Source of the DNA: an uncultured Cellulosilyticum sp.
Lineage (GTDB): Bacteria > Bacillota > Clostridia > Lachnospirales > Cellulosilyticaceae
Length of the DNA: 64,000 nucleotides
Direction of reading: 5' to 3'
NCBI GenBank assembly: GCA_934725855.1
Contig: CAKVCL010000005.1
Location: 1 to 64,000 of the forward strand
Shown piece after piece: positions 55,746-64,000 of this stretch (position 1 is the first letter of the stretch; the number at the start of each line of letters is the position of its first letter). The notes beneath the pieces were generated by a model. That model worked only from the letters and a program-made list of their open reading frames with translations. It ran no database searches and was not told the origin of the DNA. The position numbers and the translations under genes were made by a program.

Positions 55746-55787
55746 GATGCCTTTAAACTAGTCCATTCTAGTTTAGAGGCATTTTTT
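55746..55787 (+). terminator. Terminator of the sugar-ABC ATPase gene
   Basis: ATGCCTTTAAACTAG pairs with CTAGTTTAGAGGCAT around TCCATT, with one bulge, followed by TTTTTATT. Confidence 0.85.
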
Positions 55788-55964
55788 ATTGAAATAGTTA
55801 CCTGATTACTTTTCAGAACTGTTTTGATTTATGTTACATTTATGATACAAATAATGAAATATAACTTTTTTTTTATCCATAAATAAGATAAAATAATATA
55901 AGAGATATTGGCGTTACATAGGAAATAAAAGAAATTATTAAAGAAATAGGGAGTTGATATATAT

Positions 55965-57062
55965 ATGATATCTAATCAAATTTTACAAAATACGATTGAT
56001 GGATTGAAAAATATTACAAGAAGAGATTATTGTGTTTTAGATGCTGAGTCAAAAATTGTTGTAACAACAGATGGAAATGCTACAGGAAAATATTTGCCAC
56101 AAGTAGAAGCCTTTATTAACTCCCAAGCTGATAGCCAAGAGATGCAAGGGTCTCATTACTTTAAAATCTATGATGAATATTTAGTTGAATATGTGCTTTC
56201 AGTAAGTGGAACAGATGATGAAGCGTATAAACTTGGAAAACTTGCAGCATTTCAAATTAAAGGGCTTTTAGTAGCTTATAAGGAACGTTTTGATAAAGAC
56301 AATTTCATTAAAAATTTATTGTTAGATAATTTATTATTAGTAGATATTTATACAAGAGCTAAAAAGCTACATATCAAAAACAATGTACAACGTATTGTTT
56401 ATTTGATTGAATGTAACGAAAAGAAAGATAGCAGCTTACCAGATATTCTTAGAAATATCTTCCCAGATAAAACAAGAGACTTCGTAACAGCTGTTGATGA
56501 AAAAAATATTATTTTAGTTAAAGAAGTAGTTGGAAACGAACAATCAGAAATTGAAAGCTATGCTAAGATGATTTACGATACATTAAGTGCAGAAGCTATG
56601 AGCAAGGTATATGTGGCTGTAGGGTCACCAGTTAATGATTTAAAAGATGTATCTAATTCCTATAAAGAAGCGAATATGGCACTTGAAGTAGGTAAAATCT
56701 TTAATTGTGAAGGACATATCTCACATTATTCAAAACTAGGTATTGGTAGAATCATTTATCAACTACCATTATCTTTATGCAAGTTATTTATTAAGGAAGT
56801 ATTAAAAGATAAACGTGTAGATAGTTTTGATGAAGAAACATTAATGACGGTTAATAAATTCTTTGAAAACAGCTTAAATGTATCTGAAACTTCAAGACAG
56901 CTTTATATCCATAGAAACACACTTGTTTACCGTTTAGACAAGCTGCTTAAGACAACAGGGTTAGACTTACGTAAATTTGATGATGCAATTGTTTTCAAAA
57001 TCACAATTATGGTTAGTCAATATATGGATTACATGGAGAAGCAAAGTCAAAATCGTATGTAG
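55965..57062 (+). CDS. PucR/CdaR-like transcriptional regulator
   Basis: A 365-residue protein. The C-terminal helix-turn-helix (about 300-350) has FFENSLNVSETSRQLYIHRN and TLVYRLDKL, the pattern of PucR and sugar-diacid regulators. The N-terminal half is a probable sensory and GGDEF-like region without recognisable catalytic motif. The ATG at 55965 has a weak GGGAGTTG site. It lies between the sugar ATPase and ftsE; control of sugar uptake is plausible but unproven. Confidence 0.75.
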   Translation: MISNQILQNTIDGLKNITRRDYCVLDAESKIVVTTDGNATGKYLPQVEAFINSQADSQEMQGSHYFKIYDEYLVEYVLSVSGTDDEAYKLGKLAAFQIKGLLVAYKERFDKDNFIKNLLLDNLLLVDIYTRAKKLHIKNNVQRIVYLIECNEKKDSSLPDILRNIFPDKTRDFVTAVDEKNIILVKEVVGNEQSEIESYAKMIYDTLSAEAMSKVYVAVGSPVNDLKDVSNSYKEANMALEVGKIFNCEGHISHYSKLGIGRIIYQLPLSLCKLFIKEVLKDKRVDSFDEETLMTVNKFFENSLNVSETSRQLYIHRNTLVYRLDKLLKTTGLDLRKFDDAIVFKITIMVSQYMDYMEKQSQNRM

Positions 57063-57077
57063 AAACAGGGGATAGTA

Positions 57078-57785
57078 ATGATTGAGTTACATGGTATTAC
57101 AAAAGTATACTCTAATGGAGCAGTAGGTCTTAATAATGTAAGCCTACGTATTGAAAAAGGTGAATTTGTCTTTATTACTGGTAATAGTGGCTCAGGAAAA
57201 TCTACTTTTTTAAAGATGCTCTATAAAGAAGTAGAACCAGATCACGGAAAGATTATTATTAATAATAAGGATATTACTAAAATGAAAAAGAGGCAGATTC
57301 CATATTTAAGAAGAGAACTTGGAATGGTATTTCAAGACTTTAGATTACTGCCGAATAAAACAGTTTATGAAAATGTAGCATTTGCCATGGAAATCGTAGG
57401 CGCAAGCACAAGAGAGATTCGCAAGAATGTGCCTATTGTACTTGGATTGGTAGGTTTATCAAAGAAAGCAAGATGCTATCCTAATGAGCTTTCTGGAGGA
57501 GAGCAACAGAGAACAGCATTAGCAAGAGCCATTGTAAATAACAATCCGATACTGATTGCAGATGAGCCAACAGGAAATCTCGATCCAGCGACTTCATGGG
57601 AAATTATGAATTGTTTGCAAGACATCAATAAACGTGGTGTAACAATAATCATGGCAACTCACGAAAGAGAAATTGTAAATACATTAAAGAAGCGAGTCAT
57701 TGAAATCACTAACGGGCAGATTAGTAAGGACGTGCATGAAGGAGGCTATGATGATGAAATTGAGTACTCTCAGGTATTTATTTAA
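57078..57785 (+). CDS. ftsE: Cell-division ATP-binding protein FtsE
   Basis: A 235-residue ABC ATPase. Walker A is GNSGSGKST, the signature is LSGGEQQR and Walker B is ILIADEPTGNLD. With FtsX it controls peptidoglycan hydrolases across the membrane. The ATG at 57078 is 15 bases after the regulator gene. The gene overlaps ftsX by 32 bases. Length is slightly above the usual 220-230. Confidence 0.93.
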   Translation: MIELHGITKVYSNGAVGLNNVSLRIEKGEFVFITGNSGSGKSTFLKMLYKEVEPDHGKIIINNKDITKMKKRQIPYLRRELGMVFQDFRLLPNKTVYENVAFAMEIVGASTREIRKNVPIVLGLVGLSKKARCYPNELSGGEQQRTALARAIVNNNPILIADEPTGNLDPATSWEIMNCLQDINKRGVTIIMATHEREIVNTLKKRVIEITNGQISKDVHEGGYDDEIEYSQVFI

Positions 57786-58647
57786 AGAGGGTATTGTAGG
57801 CCTCTGGAGAAATAGGACCATGGCACTTGCTTCTATGGGAACGATTGTTTTGTGCCTCATTATTTTAGGTATGTCGTATGGAATAGGCGTTAATATTGAC
57901 TACTTAATTGAACAGGTTGAGACTAAGTTTGGCATTACAGCCTATCTAAAAGAGGATTTAAATAAGCAAGATATTGATCAACTTCAATATGAGATCAAGC
58001 AAATAAAGAGTGTAAAGGAAGTTGTATATATCTCTAAAGAACAGGCATTAAAGAACTTTAGTGAGGAAAATAAAGAGCAAGGATTGTTTGAGATGTTTAG
58101 AGAGGACAATCCTTTACCTGCGTCATTAGAAATTACAGTAATTGATATTGCTAAACAAGAAGAGATTGTTAATAAGCTAAAGCATATGCAAGGCATAGAT
58201 GAAACGATTTATTTTAAAGATGAAACAGCTTCATTTATAAAAATTGGCAATACAATCGACTACATATGTTTAGGCATATTGATTATTTTAGTAGTTGTAG
58301 GCTTAATGCTTATGAGTAATACCATTAAGCTTACTGTATATGTGCGAAGAAGAGAAATTAATATTATGAAATACGTTGGCGCAACGAATGGATTTATTCA
58401 AATCCCTTTCCTAATAGAAGGCATGCTAATTGGGCTTTTGGGTGCTGTTCTTTCTGTCGCAATGATTACGCTAAGTTATGATTGGGTACTTAGAAAGTTT
58501 GCTGAGATGACAGGGGTATTAAGTGGCTTTAGTTTAGTACCAGCTAGTCAAATCATGGAGACACTTATTCCAATGTATATTATACTAGGTGTCGGAATTG
58601 GGTTTATTGGGAGTGCTTTTGCGATTCATAAGCATTTAAATGTGTAG
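57754..58647 (+). CDS. ftsX: Cell-division protein FtsX
   Basis: A 297-residue membrane protein with four segments. The first lies at about 24-44. An extracytoplasmic loop of about 120 residues follows, and three segments lie in the C-terminal half. YLFKEGIVGLWRNRTMALAS is the usual cytoplasmic start. Three ATGs (57748, 57751, 57754) follow AAGGAGG (57739-57745); 57754 has the best spacing. The loop is expected to activate the M23 hydrolase encoded next. Confidence 0.92.
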   Translation: MKLSTLRYLFKEGIVGLWRNRTMALASMGTIVLCLIILGMSYGIGVNIDYLIEQVETKFGITAYLKEDLNKQDIDQLQYEIKQIKSVKEVVYISKEQALKNFSEENKEQGLFEMFREDNPLPASLEITVIDIAKQEEIVNKLKHMQGIDETIYFKDETASFIKIGNTIDYICLGILIILVVVGLMLMSNTIKLTVYVRRREINIMKYVGATNGFIQIPFLIEGMLIGLLGAVLSVAMITLSYDWVLRKFAEMTGVLSGFSLVPASQIMETLIPMYIILGVGIGFIGSAFAIHKHLNV

Positions 58648-58657
58648 GAGGCCAGTT

Positions 58658-59881
58658 ATGAGAAAGAAAATAATTTTATTACTGGCTGTGTTACTGACTT
58701 TTATGCCAGTTTATGCAACGACACTTAAAGATAAAAAGGAAGCATTAAATAGTACCCAGCAAGATATAAAAGACAAAAAAGAAACTGCTAGTCAGAAGAA
58801 AGAACAAAAAGAAGCCATTCAAGAAGAAATAAAAAAAGTGGATTTAGAACTGGTTGAAATTCAAGATCATATCAATGAGCTAGGGGACAAACTTGAAGTT
58901 AAAAGAGAAGAAATTGCAGCTAGTGAAGAAAAATTAGAAGAGGCTAATGAGAAAAAAGATGATCAATATGAAGCCACTAAAGAGCGAATGGTTCAGATGT
59001 ATAAGAATCAGAAGATTGGTTATATACAAGTTGTTTTTTCCTCCAATAATTTTTGGGATGCGATTAATCGAGTAGAGTATGTAAAACGTATTTCCAGAAA
59101 AGATCATTCTATTTTAGATGAATATAAATTACAGATTGAAACAATTGAAAAACAGAAGAAATTAATAGAAGAAGAAAAAAATGAACTAGATATGCTTCAG
59201 AAAGAAGAAATAGCTAAAAATGATGAGCTAGAAACAACAAGAAACAAAAAAGAAGCCGCTATGGAAAAATTAGCAGCTGAGGAAGGAAAACTCAAGTCTG
59301 AAATTGTAAATCTTGAAGAAATATCAGAAAATCTCAAATCAGAAATTCAGGAATTAACAAGGCAGCTTGAAGAAGAAGCAAGAAGACAAAAAGAAGAGGA
59401 AGAAAGAAAAAGAAAGCAGGCAGCTAGTAGTAGTTCAAGTTCTAATTCATCTTCTACGAGTGGAAGGATTCCGACTCAATATGTAGGAGGAACTTTTATG
59501 TGGCCTGTGCCTGGCAATTATAGAGTCAGTTCGGGTTATGTGGATCGTACCAGTCCAATCTTTGGAACAGCAGAATTTCACACAGGAATAGATATTCCAG
59601 CCAATTATGGAACTTCTGTTGTAGCAGCTGCGGATGGAGTCGTTATTACAGCAGGATGGGTTAATGGCTATGGGAATACAGTTATGATTAGTCATGGTAG
59701 CGGACTCGTTACATTGTATGGGCATAACTCTTCACTTGTTGTTTCAAAAGGGGATTCTGTTAAAAAAGGTCAAACAGTTGCAAAGGTAGGAAGTACCGGT
59801 TATTCAACTGGAAACCACTGCCACTTTGAAGTGAGAAAAGATGGGGATCATGTTGATCCAAATATTTATTTAAATAATTAG
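58658..59881 (+). CDS. Coiled-coil M23 peptidoglycan endopeptidase (EnvC/PcsB-like partner of FtsEX)
   Basis: A 407-residue secreted protein: signal peptide (about 1-20, ending PVYA), a long coiled coil (about 22-255), a Ser-rich linker, then an M23 (LytM) domain. The metal-site residues are present: FHTGIDI (H308, D312) and GNHCHFE (H387, H389). The protease is therefore probably active, unlike E. coli EnvC. ATG 58658 follows AGGAGGCC, 10 bases after ftsX. Regulation by FtsEX is inferred from operon position. Confidence 0.88.
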   Translation: MRKKIILLLAVLLTFMPVYATTLKDKKEALNSTQQDIKDKKETASQKKEQKEAIQEEIKKVDLELVEIQDHINELGDKLEVKREEIAASEEKLEEANEKKDDQYEATKERMVQMYKNQKIGYIQVVFSSNNFWDAINRVEYVKRISRKDHSILDEYKLQIETIEKQKKLIEEEKNELDMLQKEEIAKNDELETTRNKKEAAMEKLAAEEGKLKSEIVNLEEISENLKSEIQELTRQLEEEARRQKEEEERKRKQAASSSSSSNSSSTSGRIPTQYVGGTFMWPVPGNYRVSSGYVDRTSPIFGTAEFHTGIDIPANYGTSVVAAADGVVITAGWVNGYGNTVMISHGSGLVTLYGHNSSLVVSKGDSVKKGQTVAKVGSTGYSTGNHCHFEVRKDGDHVDPNIYLNN

Positions 59882-59890
59882 CGTTAAAGA

Positions 59891-59944
59891 ATCTCCCTAG
59901 TTTGAGTGAGTTTAAGTGAATGAACTCACCAAAATTAGGGAGAT
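59891..59944 (+). other. Long imperfect hairpin after the M23 gene
   Basis: ATCTCCCTA (59891-59899) pairs with TAGGGAGAT (59936-59944). Inside, GTGAGTT (59906-59912) pairs with AACTCAC (59923-59929), with TTTG/CAAA between. No T-run follows, so this may be a processing or stability element rather than a classical terminator. Confidence 0.5.
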
Positions 59945-59980
59945 AATTTAATAGGAAATTTATATAAAAAGGAATTTGGA

Positions 59981-61126
59981 ATGAAGTATAAAAGAACAAT
60001 ATTAATTATTTTGTTTACAAGTATGGCGGGCTTTTTTATTTTCTTAAAGAAAGCTGAAATTATAAATAGTTATTTTTCTGTGGCCAAACTTCAATTTCTT
60101 ATAAAAGGGTTAAATGACAATTACCTTTATGATTTAGATGAAGAGGCTGGTGAGGAAGGCATTTATAGTGGCTATGTAGCAGCATTAGAAAATAGTGGTA
60201 CTTGTTATTTAAATAAAGAAGAGTTAAAAGTGGCACAAATAGAAATGCAAGGAGACACCTTTTCTACAGGGCTTAGCTTAATGTGGAGTGCTGATCAAAA
60301 TTATTTGATTGTGATTGGTGTAGAAGAAAATTCGCCAGCAAGCAGGGAAGGGATAGAGGTAGGAGACTGCATTGTCAAGGTTGATGAAATACAAGCAATA
60401 GCTGCTAATAGTCAGGAAATTGTACAGTTGTTATTTAGTGTGAAGACGGAAGCTCATTTATATGAATTAGCAAGAGGAGATAAAAGCTTTGAAGTTACCT
60501 TAATGCCAGAGAGAATTAATTTAAAAGAATTTTCTACAGAGGTTATAGATGATGTTATTTATATGAAGTTAAATACCATAAAAGCAGGAACCAGTCAAAA
60601 TATAAAAGAAGCATTAGATAAAATGGATGGCACAAACTATAAGGGAATGATACTTGATACAAGAGATTTATCTACGCAAAATATAGATGAGGTATATCAG
60701 ATCAGTGATTTATTTTTAGAAGATGAAATTGCATTTAAGGTAGAGAGTAAGAAAAAAGGGCTTGTGACTTATCACACGAATGAAGGAGCCTATAAAACGT
60801 CTTTGGTGGTGCTTTGTGATCAGGGAACGAGTGCAGGTGCTGAAGCATTAGTAATGGCACTAAAAGAACATGCAAAAATATTAGGAAGCAGCACAGAAGG
60901 CAATCCGTATATTAAGCAGGTTGTTGCCTTTAAAGATGGGACGGGGATGAGTGTAGCATGTGGAGAAATAAGTAACCGTTATGGAGAAAAATTATCAAAA
61001 GAAGGTGTTATGCCTGATATTAAGCTTTATATATCAGAAGAAGAAAAACAAAGCTTATTAGAAAAAGGTTATATCACTCAAGAAGAAGACAGCTATTTAC
61101 AAGCTGCATTAGCCCAGTTTAAATAA
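59981..61126 (+). CDS. Degenerate S41 (CtpA-like) peptidase, probable pseudoenzyme
   Basis: A 381-residue protein with an N-terminal membrane anchor (about 6-22), a PDZ-like domain (about 90-175: ENSPASREGIEVGDCIVKVD) and an S41 core (about 185-360). It aligns along its length with the CtpA encoded next. At the catalytic serine site the paralogue has NSASASE while this protein has GTSAGAE, placing Ala285 there. At the catalytic lysine site, FGKG is replaced by EGNP (Asn308). The fold seems kept but catalysis is probably lost. A regulatory or scaffold role is possible. Confidence 0.75.
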   Translation: MKYKRTILIILFTSMAGFFIFLKKAEIINSYFSVAKLQFLIKGLNDNYLYDLDEEAGEEGIYSGYVAALENSGTCYLNKEELKVAQIEMQGDTFSTGLSLMWSADQNYLIVIGVEENSPASREGIEVGDCIVKVDEIQAIAANSQEIVQLLFSVKTEAHLYELARGDKSFEVTLMPERINLKEFSTEVIDDVIYMKLNTIKAGTSQNIKEALDKMDGTNYKGMILDTRDLSTQNIDEVYQISDLFLEDEIAFKVESKKKGLVTYHTNEGAYKTSLVVLCDQGTSAGAEALVMALKEHAKILGSSTEGNPYIKQVVAFKDGTGMSVACGEISNRYGEKLSKEGVMPDIKLYISEEEKQSLLEKGYITQEEDSYLQAALAQFK

Positions 61127-61209
61127 ATTTTTATTTATAGGATAATCGCTTTAATTAAAACATAAAATAACAATGAAATATGCATTACATTACTAAGGAG
61201 GTAGCATTT

Positions 61210-62382
61210 GTGAAAAAGAAAGTCGTTTTTCGTAGTGCTGCTATAAGTATAGTGCTCATTTGCTTTGCTTTATTTGCAACAGGTTTTACAGATAGGTACC
61301 AAGGTGTTGTAAAAAAACTCTCTATGATTGAAAGTGTATTAAATGAATACTACGTTGGAGAAGTAGACCAATATAAGCTTCAAGAAGGAATTTATAAAGG
61401 GTTTATTTCAGGTGTAGGAGATGCTTATACCACTTACTATACACAAAAAGAATATGATGAGTTTAAAGAAGAAACAAGTGGGATGTATACAGGCATAGGG
61501 ATTAACATGTATTTAGACAGCCAAAATAATAGTATTGTGGTTAAAGAAGTATTTAAAGATTCACCAGCTGAGCAGGCAGGACTCTTACCAGAAGATAAGA
61601 TTGTTAAGGTAGCAGGTAAAAATGTATCGGGCAATGACTATGCTTATGTAAGGGAAATGATTACTGCACACAAAGAAAAGGGAGTAGATATTTCAGTTTA
61701 TAGGCCTAGCAAACAGGCGAATTATGAATTCAATCTTAAGGTAGAAAATATTGTATATCCAACAGTCACCTTTAGAATGCTTGAAGAAGGCATAGCTTAC
61801 GTAGGACTTAGCAAATTTGAAGATTTATCGCATGATCAATTTAAAGAGGCACTAGATAAGTGCCAAGATAAAGGGGCAAGAGGAATTGTTTTTGACCTTA
61901 GAAACAATAGAGGAGGTCTGCTTCGTATAGCTAAAGAAATTGTTGATGAACTTATTCCAGAAGGGGTGATTGTTTCTACAAAAGATAAGAATGGAAAGAG
62001 CATAGAATATAAAGCAGATAAAGACTATATTGACACACCAATGGTGGTAATCATTAATGGTAACAGTGCAAGTGCATCAGAAGTGGTAGCAGGTGCCCTA
62101 AAAGATTATAAACGTGCTAAGCTTGTAGGTGAGAAAAGTTTTGGTAAAGGTGTCGTGCAAACCATTGTTCCATTAACAGATGGGTCAGCCATTAAGTTAA
62201 CAACTTCTCAGTACTTTACACCAAGTGGGGTTTGTATTCAAGGCATAGGCATCGAGCCGGATGTAAAAGTGAGCTTACCAGCAGAGAAGCTATTAAGAAT
62301 GGCGAATTTAAAAGATACAGAAGATGACCAATTACAAACAGCTATTAAGGTTTTAAAGGAGGAAATAGCTGATAAAGCTTAA
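61210..62382 (+). CDS. ctpA: Carboxy-terminal processing peptidase CtpA (S41)
   Basis: A 390-residue protease. A membrane anchor (about 8-25) is followed by a PDZ domain (about 90-175: DSPAEQAGLLPEDKIVKVAG) and an S41 core. Catalytic S288 lies in NSASASE and K313 in FGKG. The GTG at 61210 follows AAGGAGGTAGC; an in-frame ATG at 61180 lies before that site and is rejected. It is near the ftsEX-M23 genes, and CtpA-type proteases often trim wall hydrolases. It is followed by a membrane/PDZ-like gene. Confidence 0.92.
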   Translation: MKKKVVFRSAAISIVLICFALFATGFTDRYQGVVKKLSMIESVLNEYYVGEVDQYKLQEGIYKGFISGVGDAYTTYYTQKEYDEFKEETSGMYTGIGINMYLDSQNNSIVVKEVFKDSPAEQAGLLPEDKIVKVAGKNVSGNDYAYVREMITAHKEKGVDISVYRPSKQANYEFNLKVENIVYPTVTFRMLEEGIAYVGLSKFEDLSHDQFKEALDKCQDKGARGIVFDLRNNRGGLLRIAKEIVDELIPEGVIVSTKDKNGKSIEYKADKDYIDTPMVVIINGNSASASEVVAGALKDYKRAKLVGEKSFGKGVVQTIVPLTDGSAIKLTTSQYFTPSGVCIQGIGIEPDVKVSLPAEKLLRMANLKDTEDDQLQTAIKVLKEEIADKA

Positions 62383-62399
62383 AAGGGGAGGTCATCTAT

Positions 62400-63308
62400 A
62401 TTAAGAATGATCAGCAAATAGTGATTAGTATAGCATTGGGAATTTTAATAAGCCTACTTTTGATGTATTTTAGGCAAGCGATACAAATAGAATGGACTTT
62501 CCTGATAATAGTAGGTGTATCACTTATTGTAGGAAGAATACAACCTAAGTGGACATGTCTAGCTTATGTGATGGCAGGTATCTATGTTATAGATGCACTA
62601 TTAGTTTGGAGTAATCTCAAATCAAATTTAATGAATTTGAATTATGAGAAGATGATTTATTTAGTAGGGATACTTCATATGCTGGAAGGCGGATTAACTT
62701 TCAGTTTTGGTGGAAAACAAAGTATTCCTATTATGGCATACAGAGGAGAAAAAGTAGTAGGAGGTTATCAAAGCCACCAAAGATGGCTGATGCCCCTACT
62801 TTTTTTTAAAATCAAAAGCTTTTATGTCCCCGTTATTGTAAGCATTGTTTATGCTAATGATAGTTTTACATATACTCCAAAACAAAAAGCTAAGAAGATG
62901 GGGTTACTAATCGGTAGTTATGGACTGCTGATACTATATATTGCAAATTTGGTTAATGACGGTAGGGTATCACTTACACTAGGCATGTTTATGATGCCAT
63001 TACTTCATGAAGGCCTATTTTTGATGGATGATTATATAGAAAAAGGTGAACTAAAATATCCTTATCCAAGTGTAGGAATAAGGGTTATGGAGATAGAAGA
63101 AAACATGCAGTTAGATATTAGCAGAGGGGATGTGATTCGAACGGTTAATGGGTTACAGCTTACCAATGAAGAACATTTTATGGAGCTTATAAACAGAAGT
63201 ATAAAATGTACTTTAGAAATTGAGAAGATATCTGGAGAAAAGAAATGGTTAACCTGTATGACGGAAGAAATAAAAGCGGCAAAAATAGTTTTTTTACCTA
63301 GGTACTAA
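62400..63308 (+). CDS. Membrane protein with C-terminal PDZ-like domain; start uncertain
   Basis: A protein of about 295-302 residues with several membrane segments (first 200 residues) and a C-terminal segment resembling part of a PDZ domain (VGIRVMEIEENMQLDISRGD, then VIRTVNGLQLTNEEHF). GGGGAGG ends at 62391. The only codon at normal spacing in this frame is ATT at 62400; the GTG at 62421 is 29 bases away. An ATT start is therefore suggested, but GTG 62421 remains possible. It follows ctpA in the same operon. Function unknown. Confidence 0.65.
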   Translation: MKNDQQIVISIALGILISLLLMYFRQAIQIEWTFLIIVGVSLIVGRIQPKWTCLAYVMAGIYVIDALLVWSNLKSNLMNLNYEKMIYLVGILHMLEGGLTFSFGGKQSIPIMAYRGEKVVGGYQSHQRWLMPLLFFKIKSFYVPVIVSIVYANDSFTYTPKQKAKKMGLLIGSYGLLILYIANLVNDGRVSLTLGMFMMPLLHEGLFLMDDYIEKGELKYPYPSVGIRVMEIEENMQLDISRGDVIRTVNGLQLTNEEHFMELINRSIKCTLEIEKISGEKKWLTCMTEEIKAAKIVFLPRY

Positions 63309-63325
63309 ATTAATATTCAGACAAT

Positions 63326-63372
63326 AGCTAAAAAGGATGCTTCTTGTTAAATTAGAAGCATCCTTTTTTAGC
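63326..63372. terminator. Bidirectional terminator
   Basis: AGCTAAAAAGGATGCTTCT (63326-63344) pairs with AGAAGCATCCTTTTTTAGC (63354-63372), with one extra T. It separates two converging genes, and its right end touches the stop codon of the minus-strand gene. Confidence 0.85.
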
Positions 63373-64000
63373 TACTTGATATGTTCATGATTGTGTAAGT
63401 GATCCATGCAATATTCGTAGTTGCCATTACATTTTGAGCAATATCTAAATTCCATATCAGGGTCCGTTAATTCTGTTTTGCCACAAACGGTACATTTGTG
63501 GAAGGCTACCTTGATAGGAGGCCCTTGCTTAAGCTCTTGTTTCTTAGCGGCTCTAAATTGTTTTTGAGTCTGAGTGGGTCTGCGGTTTAAAAGCTGACCA
63601 CCAAAGAAGATAAAGAAGTTAATAAAGGCTGTAATAATTAATATACGGTTAGTAATATTACCTGAAATAAACTCAAAAGCTAATAAGACAATATCTATAA
63701 AGGCAAGATACTTTACTTTAACAGGAAGAATACCATAAAGTAAAAATTGTACATCAGGATAAAGCACAGCATAAGCTAAGAATAAAGATAGGTTGATGTA
63801 GGTTGTAATCATTAAACTCGCATATAAATAAAAGGTAGAAGCAATCTGTGAGTTATTAAAGCAAATAAGTTGCACGACTAAAAGTCCAACCATATTAAAG
63901 ATCATACCTAATAAGTAATACATATTAAATTTAAAAGTGCCCCAAGTGTTTTCTAATGTACCACCAATAGAGTAGTATAGAAAAGCCATAAATAAAAACC
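63372..64000 (-). CDS. Rhomboid-like membrane protein with zinc ribbon, partial (5' end outside window)
   Basis: At least 209 residues, open to the right edge, so the N-terminus is missing. The visible part has four or five membrane segments and a GGTLENTWGTFKFNMYYLLG stretch like the L1 loop region of rhomboid proteins. The GxSG serine motif expected in active rhomboids is not seen in the visible part. The C-terminus has CTVCGKTE and YCSKC, a zinc ribbon. It is probably a non-catalytic rhomboid-like protein. The function is unknown. Confidence 0.65.
   Translation of the reverse strand, partial: FLFMAFLYYSIGGTLENTWGTFKFNMYYLLGMIFNMVGLLVVQLICFNNSQIASTFYLYASLMITTYINLSLFLAYAVLYPDVQFLLYGILPVKVKYLAFIDIVLLAFEFISGNITNRILIITAFINFFIFFGGQLLNRRPTQTQKQFRAAKKQELKQGPPIKVAFHKCTVCGKTELTDPDMEFRYCSKCNGNYEYCMDHLHNHEHIK

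Noticed and set aside
55800..55964. Catabolite-repression operator near the sugar ATPase and regulator genes
   Set aside because: No sequence close to the usual cre pattern was found.
63372..64000. Active rhomboid protease
   Set aside because: The visible part lacks the GxSG serine motif, and the N-terminus is outside the window, so activity cannot be claimed.

Overview
The window is AT-rich DNA from a low-GC Gram-positive of the class Clostridia. The evidence is Clostridia-type ribosomal gene order (rpsD inside the alpha operon, map followed by a KOW gene and infA), strong AGGAGG ribosome binding sites, GTG/TTG starts, and an S-layer-homology/CsaB surface-anchoring system. Gene content would fit a Lachnospirales or Cellulosilyticum-like anaerobe, but that is an impression, not a demonstrated assignment. 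No insertion sequence, prophage or CRISPR array was seen.

Layout. (1) 0.1-5.0 kb: str operon (L7Ae-like protein, rpsL, rpsG, fusA, tuf) behind one consensus promoter and closed by a terminator. (2) 5.0-14.4 kb: a block of envelope genes lying between tuf and the S10 operon: ATP-grasp ligase, PHP phosphoesterase, NodB-type deacetylase with SLH-like repeats, a DUF5693 membrane protein, a secreted stalk-domain protein and, on the opposite strand, a secreted transglutaminase-like protein. (3) 14.6-30.8 kb: S10, spc and alpha ribosomal operons in canonical order, including secY, adk, map, infA, rpmJ and rpoA, with structured leaders before rpsJ, rplC and rpsM. (4) 31-37 kb: a secreted protein, a tRNA-Gly(CCC), the energy-coupling-factor module ecfA1-ecfA2-ecfT, a remnant of an Rpn-type nuclease, truA, and rplM-rpsI behind an L13-type leader. 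(5) 37-42.3 kb: a two-component system divergent from a large solute-binding-like lipoprotein, then a MarR regulator with two palindromic boxes upstream. (6) 42.4-54.3 kb: a cell-wall glycopolymer region with two LytR-CpsA-Psr proteins flanking an SDR enzyme and endonuclease IV, then a phosphodiester glycosidase, a small secreted protein, a second DUF5693 protein, CsaB pyruvyltransferase and a TagA/WecG glycosyltransferase. (7) 54.6-57.1 kb: a sugar-ABC ATPase of the MsmK/UgpC type with ribosomal-protein-like codon use, and a PucR/CdaR-like regulator. (8) 57-63.3 kb: ftsE, ftsX, a coiled-coil M23 hydrolase, a degenerate S41 protease paralogue, an apparently active CtpA and a membrane/PDZ-like protein. 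A partial rhomboid-like gene runs off the right edge on the minus strand.

How the genes fit together. Regions 2 and 6 look like two branches of one surface-polymer system. TagA and LCP proteins make and attach wall polymer, CsaB pyruvylates it so that SLH domains can bind, and each locus carries its own DUF5693 paralogue. Region 2 adds uncharacterised ligase, PHP and deacetylase enzymes, one of which carries SLH-like repeats. The most unusual observations are this envelope block, its two near-matching promoters, an attenuator-like hairpin enclosing a possible leader peptide, the structured S10 and rplC leaders, a perfect palindrome at the endonuclease IV promoter, and the pseudoprotease next to CtpA.
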